Shown piece after piece: positions 56,657 through 64,000 of a DNA stretch of 64,000 nucleotides. How positions within the stretch are numbered: the stretch's first letter is position 1; the number at the start of each line of letters is the position of its first letter. The notes beneath the pieces are model-generated. The model was not told the origin of the DNA. It worked only from the letters and a program-made list of their open reading frames with translations, and made no database searches. The stretch is from Cynocephalus volans (Eukaryota > Chordata > Mammalia > Dermoptera > Cynocephalidae), in NCBI RefSeq assembly GCF_027409185.1, contig NC_084466.1, positions 69,670,501-69,734,500 on the forward strand, read 5' to 3'. The position numbers were made by a program, and so were the translations under genes.

Positions 56657-58760
56657 ACATACGCAAATCAATAAATGTGATACACCATATTAATAAAGTC
56701 AAACACAAGGACCATATGATCATCTCTATAGATGCTGAAAAAGCATTTGATAAAGTTCAGCACTCATTCATAACAAAGACCCTCTATAAGTTAGGTATAG
56801 AGGGAAAGTATCTCAACATAATTAAAGCCATATATGCCAAACCCACAGCCAATATCATCCTGAATGGGGAAAAGCTGAAAGCTTTTCCTTTAAGAACAGG
56901 AACTAGACAAGGATGCCCACTCTCACCACTCCTATTCAACATAGTGTTGGAAGTACTAGCCAGAGCAATCAGAGAAGAGAAGGAAATAAAGGGCATTCAG
57001 ATTGGAAAAGATGAAGTCAAACTGTCCCTGTTTGCAGATGACATGATCCTATATATCGAACAGCCTAAAACCTTTACAAAAAAACTCTTGGAATTGATAA
57101 ATGATTTCAGCACAGTAGCAGGATACAAAATCAACACACAAAAATCAGTAGCATTTCTTTTCTCCAATAGTGAACATGCAGAAAGAGAAATCAAGAAAGC
57201 CTGCCCATTTACAATAGCCACCAAAAAAATAAAATACTTAGGAATTGAGTTAACCAAGGATGTGAAAAATCTCTATAATGAGAACTACAAACCACTGCTG
57301 AGAGAAATTAGAGAGGATACAAGAAGATGGAAAGATATCCCATGCTCTTGGATTGGAAGAATCAACATAGTGAAAATGTCCATACTACCCAAAGTGATAT
57401 ACAAATTCAATGCAATCCCCATCAAAATTCCAAAGACATTTTTCTCAGAAATGGAAAAAACTATCCAGACATTTATATGGAACAATAAAAGACCACGCGT
57501 AGCCAAAGCAATGCTGAGCAAAAAAAATAAAGCTGGAGGCATAACACTACCCGACTTTAAGCTATACTACAAAGCTATAATAACCAAAACAGTATGGTAC
57601 TGCCATAAAAACAGACACACTGATCAATGGAATAGAATAGAGAATCCAGAAATCAACCCACACACTTCCTGCCATCTGATCTTTGACAAAGGCACCAAGC
57701 CTATTCACTGGGGAAGGGACAGCCTCTTCAGCAAATGGTGCTGGGAGAACTGGATATCCATATGCAGGAGAATGAAACTAGACCCATACCTGTCACCATG
57801 TACTAAAATCAACTCAAAATGGATTAAGGATTTAAATATACACCCTGAAACAATAAAACTTCTTAAAGAAAACATAGGAGAAACTCTTCAGGAAATAGGA
57901 CTGGACACAGACTTCATGAATACAACCCCAAAAGCACGGGCAACCAAAGGAAAAATAAACAAATGGGATTATATCAAACTAAAAAGCTTCTGCACAGCAA
58001 AAGAAACAATTAACAGAGTTGAAAGACAACCAACAGAGTGGGAGAAAATATTTACAAAATATACATCTGACAAAGGATTAATATCCAGAATATATAAGGA
58101 ACTCAAACAACTTTACAAGAAAAAACAAGCAACCCAATTAAAAAATGGGCAAAAGAGCTAAGTAGGCATTTCTCTAAGGAAGATATACAAATGGCTAACA
58201 GACATATGAAAAAATGCTCAACATCACTCAGCATCCAGGAAATGCAAATCAAAACCACACTGAGATACCATCTCACCCCAGTTAGGATGGCTATAATCCA
58301 AAAGACTCTGAATGATAAATGCTGGCGAGGTTGCGGAGAAAAATGAACTCTCATACATTGTTGGTGGGACTGCAAAATGGTGCAGCCTCTATGGAAAATG
58401 GTATGGAGGTTCCTCAAACAATTGCAGATAGATCTATCATATGACCCAGCTATTCCACTGCTGGGAATACACCCAGAGGAATAGAAATCATCAAGTCGAA
58501 GGTATATCTGTTCCCCAGTGTTCATCGCAGCACTCTTTACAATAGCCAAGAGTTGGAACCAGCCCAAATGTCCATCATCAGATGAGTGGATACGGAAAAT
58601 GTGGTACATCTATACAATGGAATACTACTCAGCTATAAAAACGAATGAAATACTGCCATTTGCAACAACATGGATGGACCTTGAGAGAATTATATTAAGT
58701 GAAACAAGTCAGGCACAGAAAGAGAAATACCACATGTTCTCACTTATTGGTGGGAGCTAA
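56657..58760 (+). pseudogene. L1 ORF2 C-terminal two-fifths to half, broken
   Basis: Open for 494 codons (56677-58161) from just before RT motif A ([11 protein letters not shown]) through FADD in the RT catalytic motif and the thumb region. A one-base indel in an A-run near 58140 then shifts frame. The frame continues to the usual C-terminus SLIGGS at 58760, but with a TGA near 58343 and a TAG near 58483 relative to the better-preserved copy at 4611-5135. No endonuclease, so it cannot mobilise. Confidence 0.92.
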
Positions 58761-58774
58761 AAATTAATATATAA

Positions 58775-58781
<7 letters not shown>

Positions 58782-58808
<27 letters not shown>
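58782..58808. repeat. (AC)n microsatellite in L1 3' UTR
   Basis: About thirteen AC units at the same place as the TG tract in the L1 at 4572. Confidence 0.93.
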
Positions 58809-58813
<5 letters not shown>

Positions 58814-58880
58814 CGGGGGGAGAAGATAAAACAACTACAATTACTTGAAGTTGATACGACAAGCAAACAGAAAGGACATT

Positions 58881-58918
58881 GTTGGGGGGGAGGGAGGAGC
58901 GGGAGGAGGGAGGGAGGG
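58881..58918 (+). other. G-rich tract in L1 3' UTR, quadruplex-prone
   Basis: At least four runs of three or more G separated by one to four bases. Also present (as C-rich) in the L1 at 4460-4480. L1 3' UTRs of several mammals keep such tracts. Confidence 0.8.
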
Positions 58919-59022
58919 TTTGGTGAGGGGCAACAATAATCAACCACAATGTATATCGACAAAATAAAATTAAAAATAAATAAATAAATAAAAAATAAAA
59001 AGTAGTCAATGCAGAAGAAAAA

Positions 59023-59037
59023 AAAATGTGGAGGAAA
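59023..59037. repeat. Target-site duplication, right
   Basis: Exact copy of 55194-55208. Confidence 0.96.
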
Positions 59038-59900
59038 ACTATTTTTCAATGAAGTATTCTAAACCAAATTAAACTATCAATCAAGTCTTTTCCAGACACG
59101 AAAGGTCTCAAACATTTTGTGTCCTATATTCTCTTTCTCGAGAAGTTACTGGATAATGTGCTTTATGAACATGGGGAGTAAACCAAGTTAGAGGAAGAGT
59201 TAAAGGGCAGGAAACAAGGACTCCAGTATAGAAGGGAAATAGAAGGCATTCTCAATACATGGACAGAGGAAGTGCTGGGACATGTGCGCACACGCCTCAG
59301 CTGAAGCAGGACAACAAACACCTCCAGGGAAAGAACCCCCCCGAAAAGAAGGATGGAATTGATAGGTTATCTGATGTGTCTGATGATGAGAAAAATAGTA
59401 TTAAAAGGGATTTTACAATTACTTTGAGAATTTGTGAACAACAGATATATATATGTATAAAACTAAAACATGCAATTATTAACTACAGAAAAAAATTTGC
59501 ACAAGAAGAAACATCCCAATCATAGTACTCTACGTGGTTCAGCAGTAAACAAAACTGCCATATACCTATATTGGGAGGATGGGGGAAAGAAATGAAGAGG
59601 ATGAGGATAAATTTTCATCTTTCATAATAAACACTATCTAAGATAGAAAAATCGAGAATAGCAGCATAACGATTTTATTCACAATTTTGGATGTAAATAT
59701 TAGAAGAAACAGTTAAATGAATTGAAGAAGTGTCCTCTGGAGAACAGGATGGGAGTTGGGAAGGGTGAGGCAGGGGACTGCTGTCCTATTAGAGGTCATG
59801 TAGTACTATTAGCTTTTTAAAAGTTATGTACAAAGGTGACAATCAGCTTTGTATCTCATGAATATTCATAACCAATAAAAAAAGAAAAACCTAAAAAAAA
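59038..59900 (+). mobile_element. HAL1/old L1 remnant (right part)
   Basis: 'aaactatcaatcaag', 'cgagaagttactggataatgtgctt', 'ggggagtaaaccaagttagaggaagag' and 'ggactccagtatagaagggaaatagaagg' are a recognisable HAL1-type 3' half, running to an A-rich end near 59900. Confidence 0.6.
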
Positions 59901-60133
59901 AGTTATGAACAAGTTTGACTTTAATAACAATGATCAATTTAAAATACAAATGCTATTTTTGTATGTGGATATCCATGTACGGTGCCTGTCACTTGGTAAA
60001 TAATCAGTAGTTGGTAGTTATTTTTATTGTTTGTGGTGAACTGTAAGTGGGAACTGGGAGGACAGATTCAGAGCTTCCCCAGAATTCCTACAGGAGAGGC
60101 GTGCGGGCAGCAATCTGATTGGAAAGTGGGCAT

Positions 60134-60580
60134 AGTGGGTTGAATGGTGACTCCGAAAAGGTATGTCTAATTCCTGACCTCCAGGTCCTTCTTTGGAAAG
60201 GGGGTCTTTGCAGATAAAATTAAGGATCTTGAGATGAGATCATTCTGGACTTAACATGCACCCTACGTCCAATGCAGATGTGCTTGTAAGGGACAAAAAA
60301 AGAGAAAATTGAGAGACGCAGAAGAGTAGGCCACGTGAAGAAGGAGGCAGAGACTGGAGTGACGCATCTACGAGCCCACAAACGCCGAGCACCGCCGACG
60401 GCCACCAGCCGGGGCAGCTGTGGAACAGGTGCTCCCTCAGCCTTCAGAAGGAGCCAGCTCTGCTGACCCCTTGATTTTAGACTTCTGGCCTCCAGAACTC
60501 AGGAAAGAGAACAAATTTCTATTGTTTTAAGCCACCCAGCTCGCAGTACTTTGTTATAACAAGCCCAGCAAGCTAATTCA
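60134..60580 (+). mobile_element. MLT1 MaLR solo LTR, plus strand
   Basis: 'tgggttgaatggtgactcc', 'tctttgcagataaaattaaggatcttgagatgagatcattctgga', 'ttgattttagacttctggcctccagaactcagg' and 'gttataacaagcccagcaagctaattca' are the full MLT1 order. Confidence 0.92.
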
Positions 60581-61221
60581 GTGGGGTTGGCAGCTTCATT
60601 TGCAGCGAACCTTATTTTTTAGATTGTGTATTTATTTGGGAGCTTTGATGGTGGGACTGATGGAGATTTTGGGGGTGACTTAAGCCTCCCTAAACTATCC
60701 CTTGGCACTGCCAGTAGCTAGATCTCAAACTGGATGAGTCCAGTAAAATAAATGTGTTTTAAAGTTATTAAATGTGTTTAAAGTCATAAGCGTGAGTTTA
60801 TGTTATCCAGTATATTTCGGGGGCAGTAACGTCTCTGCACCACTGTGCTGTAAAGGGCTTGAGTGTTTCCGTGTTTCATCAAGGAGGCAAATATGAAGCC
60901 AAGAGAAGAAGGTCTCCGAGCCCGTCCTTCTATAAAGCTGTGACAGTGGCTGCATTAGATGTCGTTCATCGATATTCCCTTCTCTGTTTTAGGATGACCT
61001 CCTGACACTTGAAATCACATCTCTTCTGTCTCATCCTTTGTTTTTTATTTACCTCTTCTCCTTAGCGTCATTTCTTTCAGCTGTCCTGGCAATCCCTCTT
61101 AATGACTCACAGAAAATCATCAGGCTCACACCAAAAAAAATTATAAATTAAGATTTCGAAAGTAGTACTTGGCATTGTATTTGAATTTTTTACTCTGTTT
61201 TTTGTTTGTTTGTTTTTAGAT
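60581..61221. other. Intergenic, no recognised gene
   Basis: Contains a short G/T-rich run (ttgtttgtttgttttt) next to the SINE target. No exon or RNA gene. Confidence 0.45.
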
Positions 61222-61234
61222 AGAAATTCATTTG
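61222..61234. repeat. Target-site duplication, left, of SINE at 61235
   Basis: agaaattcatttg, exact match to 61331-61343. Confidence 0.95.
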
Positions 61235-61330
61235 TGGGGGCTGGTTAGCTCAGTTGGTCAGAGCGTGGTGCTGATAACACCGAGGTCCAGGGTTCCATCC
61301 CTGTATCGGCCAGTCACCAGGAAGGAAAAA
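61235..61330 (+). mobile_element. tRNA-Ile-derived SINE (CYN-like monomer)
   Basis: GGCTGGTTAGCTCAGTTGG is a perfect A box of the pol III type. An anticodon arm with loop CTGATAA (anticodon GAT, Ile) follows, then a B box GGTTCCATCCC with one mismatch to the consensus and a closing acceptor strand. A short A-rich tail ends it. Exact 13-bp target duplications prove retrotransposition, so it is a SINE and not a tRNA gene. It lacks CCA and has a mutated T-loop. Confidence 0.92.
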
Positions 61331-61343
61331 AGAAATTCATTTG
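61331..61343. repeat. Target-site duplication, right
   Basis: Exact copy of 61222-61234. Confidence 0.95.
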
Positions 61344-61429
61344 TTTTGGGAGATGCCATGAGCTCAAATTCTACTTGCAAAATATGTTTCAATCTGCCCG
61401 TCTCTCCATCTCCAGCCTGAGGCACGCCT

Positions 61430-61800
61430 GTCTCTCTGAAGCTTTACTGAAGGATCTTTCTTTGCTTTCCCTTCACACGTTCATCCCCTCCTCAGAAAAT
61501 ACTGGGCCGTATCACTCTGCTTCCTAGACCGTTCACTGGATGCATGTAGGATAAATCTAGCGTGCTGCATGTGGCCTGCGAGGCCCCTCATAATCTGAGT
61601 CCATCCATCTTCACCTCCTACCACTGTTCTCTTCAAACATCATGCGCCAGCCATGGGGCCTTCTCCAAGGTCCTCAAATACAGCGAGTGTTTTCCTCCTC
61701 AGGGCATTTGCACATGCTGTTCCTCTTACTACCATGCTCTTTTCTCCATTCTTAACTCTCTTCTGTAACTATGGTTACATTTCGCTTGCTTTGTCTACAG
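61430..61800 (+). repeat. L2 LINE 3' region, plus strand
   Basis: 'atgtggcctgcgaggcccctcataatctgagtcca', 'caccactgttctcttcaaacatcatgcgccagccatggggcc' and 'gggcatttgcacatgctgttcctct' are the L2 order. Confidence 0.9.
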
Positions 61801-61879
61801 GTTAATTCTAAAAATTAAAAGCCAATATAAGTAGCATTTAAGAAATGATTTTGTACATAAGAGTATTATAAAATAAGTA

Positions 61880-62450
61880 GTACAATTTGACCCATTGAAA
61901 AAAAAAAAATTCCACTCTTAGGTATTTACCCAAGAGAAATAAAAACGTATTTCCACAAAAAGATTTGTACTTAAATATTCATAGGGCATTATTCATAATA
62001 GCTCCAGGCTAGAAACAGCCCAAATTTCATCAGCAGAAGAATGGATAAACAAATTGTGCTATATTTTTATGATGGACCCCTACTCAGCAATAAAAAAAAG
62101 AACCATTAATACATATAACTTGAACCTCCAAAACATTATATTGAAGAAAAGAAGCCAGACACAGAAAAGTACATATTGTATTATTCTATTTATGTAAAGT
62201 TCAAGGGCAAGCAAACAAATTTATAGCAACAGAAATGAGAACAACTATTGCTCTGGGTGTGTGTGTAGGGGGTGGGGTGGGCCTTGGCTTGAAAGGGCAC
62301 AAGGCCACTTCCAGGGTTGATAGAAATGCTGTCTTGCTTTGGGTAATAGTTACAAAGCTGTATACATTTGTCAAAATTTGTTAAACTGTACACTGAAGAT
62401 CTGTGCGTTTTATTGTATATAAAATATATCTCAACTAAAGAACAACACGA
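61880..62450 (+). mobile_element. Old L1 3' end, plus strand
   Basis: 'ttccactcttaggtatttacccaagagaaat', 'ggctagaaacagcccaaatttcatcagcagaagaatgg' and 'ttaaactgtacactgaagatctgtgcg' are the L1 3' end. Frames gone. Confidence 0.9.
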
Positions 62451-64000
62451 TCTTATGTTTTTGTAACTTGGCTGCACAAAAGAGACTCAAGAATCAAGTC
62501 CAGTGAGTCATTTTATTTTCTCTCTGGCTTCCCTCACTTCTTCTGGATGATACTCAAAGCTCATGCATATTAATAATGTGTCAGCTTACCACGCATTCTT
62601 CCCTCTAGGTCTGTAGACTCTTATTTTACATGTGGTTTTATGATCTCACACATCTCATTCCCAAGCCTACATCAGAATAGAAGTAGCTGAAAACTACTCA
62701 GACAGGCACATTGGTAACAGTGAGTAGGCTGACACTCTGGCAGTGAAGAAAACCAAATACTGAAAACATAGCCTAAGAATTCCAGAGTGTGGGCCTCGAA
62801 TAACTGAGACAAAACCGGACAGTGCTGTATGTTTCCCCAGCCATGGGCATCACATTTTACAGTAATGTTCATTCAGAAATGTTAAATTATATGCAGTTTA
62901 CTCTGTTTTAAATGCAAAGAAGGATAAATACATAAAAATTTCTTAGAGAAAAGTTTAAATAATATTTTTGTTTTGGTGCTCTTAGGGGTAAAACTTCAAA
63001 TATCTAAATTAATCCACACGGGGATTAAAGCCACTCCATGGTAGAACCTGGGACTGGTGGTAAAGGAGCCACCTTCTAGTAATTGGCTGACATTAAACAA
63101 CTAAGTGTTGCTACAGGCAACCAAAAGGGATTATGAAATCTCAACAAGTACTGACTTAGCACCATTACTACCAACATGTCATTTTCTTACTGCTGTCCTG
63201 ATGCTGAGTAATGCAAAAAGCATGTGCTTTCCTTGGGGCACGTGGTTGTGAGCGCTCCATAGAGTTAGGCCATGAAAAGGCCTTGCTAGCTATGGAAGCA
63301 AACCATTCTGAATGGGCTCCCAGAGAGTTTTCTGGATAATTTCTACTCTACAGAGATTTGGTTATAGGAAATTTTCAGCAAACTCAGAAAAAAAGCAAAA
63401 ATCAAGTTGAGTTCCTGTAACACTTAAGAACTGTACCAGATGGGGCAAAGAATTAAACACGCTTAGTTGTTGCACCGAAGGAGAACCTTGATGAGCAGAA
63501 CTTTGAAAAAGGTGGAAAGGTAAAGAGAACGAGACTTTCTGACTGTCACAGGCTAAAGAAAACCCTGCTGAACTTGGAGAGCACAGAAAAGGGGACCCTC
63601 CTAGTGTGAGGCACCCTATCCTTGAACTCAGATTCGTGCTTGAATAAGACACCACGTGTTGTGCAGGATGAAGGGCCCACGGAAAAATGAGAAGAGGAGG
63701 TGGACGCTGGGAAGGAGAGAGTCTGGAATGTCCGCAGTGGTCAAGAGAAATGCATGTGGGCTGTGTGGGCGGGTGTCCAGGGAAATGATCACTGCCAAGC
63801 TGATTTGTTTTTAACTGCCAAAGCATTCCTGGGATAGTCTCCCTAGTTGCTAGGATTAGAGAGGTGGTGAGTTTCAACAATACATTTATCTACTAAAAGT
63901 ACAAGCATTTTCTTTTTGGTAGATGTATTTTTAATTCTAAAAAGATAATGATAATATTAAGGAAACTTGGAGACAAAATGACCCCTCACAATTCCACTAC
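62451..64000. other. Intergenic to window end, no recognised feature
   Basis: The 172-codon frame 63362-63880 on the minus strand has no known domain, no splice context and a Ser/Pro-rich, low-complexity look. I see no repeat family and no RNA gene that I can support. Confidence 0.45.

Larger units (their letters stand above)
55209..59022 (+). mobile_element. Internally deleted young L1 with intact 5' start
   Basis: A perfect 15-bp target duplication shows that the whole block is one insertion. It has a true 5' start (55209-56650, CpG-rich 5' UTR with AAGATGGCGG), then jumps straight into the middle of ORF2 at about 56650. ORF1, the endonuclease and the N-terminal part of RT are missing. The 3' UTR carries a CA repeat and a G-rich tract, followed by an A-rich tail, 16 unique bases and a second A-run. 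ORF2 is also dead from a frameshift near 58140 and later stops. Confidence 0.93.

Noticed and set aside
61235-61330. Functional tRNA-Ile gene
   Set aside because: Exact 13-bp target duplications, an A-rich tail and a mismatch in the B box show a retrotransposed SINE.
63362-63880. 172-codon minus-strand ORF near the window end
   Set aside because: Low-complexity Ser/Pro composition, no family likeness and no neighbouring exons. Chance ORF is the simplest reading.
1-64000. CRISPR arrays, operons, phage or other prokaryotic systems
   Set aside because: Spliced gene, SINE/LINE content and isolated short repeats are eukaryotic. No regularly spaced repeats of CRISPR type.

Overview
This is mammalian nuclear DNA: sparse spliced coding exons in a sea of LINE, MIR, MaLR LTR and DNA-transposon remnants. 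No Alu, B1 or B2 elements were seen. Two recent SINEs (17156-17296 and 61235-61330) are tRNA-derived, and the second is recognisably tRNA-Ile(GAT)-like. tRNA-Ile-derived SINEs are, to my knowledge, the hallmark CYN family of colugos (Dermoptera, e.g. Galeopterus). The species call is therefore an inference; placental mammal is certain.

The one host gene is THSD1 (thrombospondin type-1 domain containing 1) on the + strand. Four exons can be placed from reading phase, splice sites and recognised protein: 1852-1990 (start codon 1933), 5170-6135, 14915-15073 (the TSP1 repeat) and 21246-22600 (transmembrane helix and cytoplasmic tail, stop at 22598-22600). The splice phases all fit and give a predicted 845-residue type I membrane protein. 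The non-coding first exon and the promoter lie upstream of the window. A polyadenylation signal at 22849 closes the gene.

The remaining ~41 kb downstream has no multi-exon gene that I can support. It is an intergenic repeat landscape with (1) old L2, MIR and L1 fragments; (2) an old + strand L1 spread over about 39.9-53.1 kb and repeatedly interrupted by a GNG10 retrocopy (42.1-43.3 kb), a ~6 kb antisense L1 (44.0-50.1 kb) and MaLR LTRs; (3) a young but internally deleted L1 at 55209-59022 with a perfect 15-bp target-site duplication; (4) two tRNA-derived SINEs with target-site duplications.

Most worth a second look: a young L1 inserted about 45 nt upstream of the THSD1 exon 3 acceptor; the GNG10 retrocopy with an intact 68-codon frame and an altered CAAX box; the deleted L1 that joins its 5' UTR to mid-ORF2 and seems to carry L2-like sequence and a short 3' transduction; two ~100-120 bp templated duplications, each copied about 1 kb to the right into L1 sequence; and an L1-5'UTR/VNTR/A-tail retroposon at 31.0-32.5 kb. 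I found no evidence of a wholly new biological system; the interest lies in genome-evolution events. Identities, repeat families and the species assignment come from recognition, not database searches.
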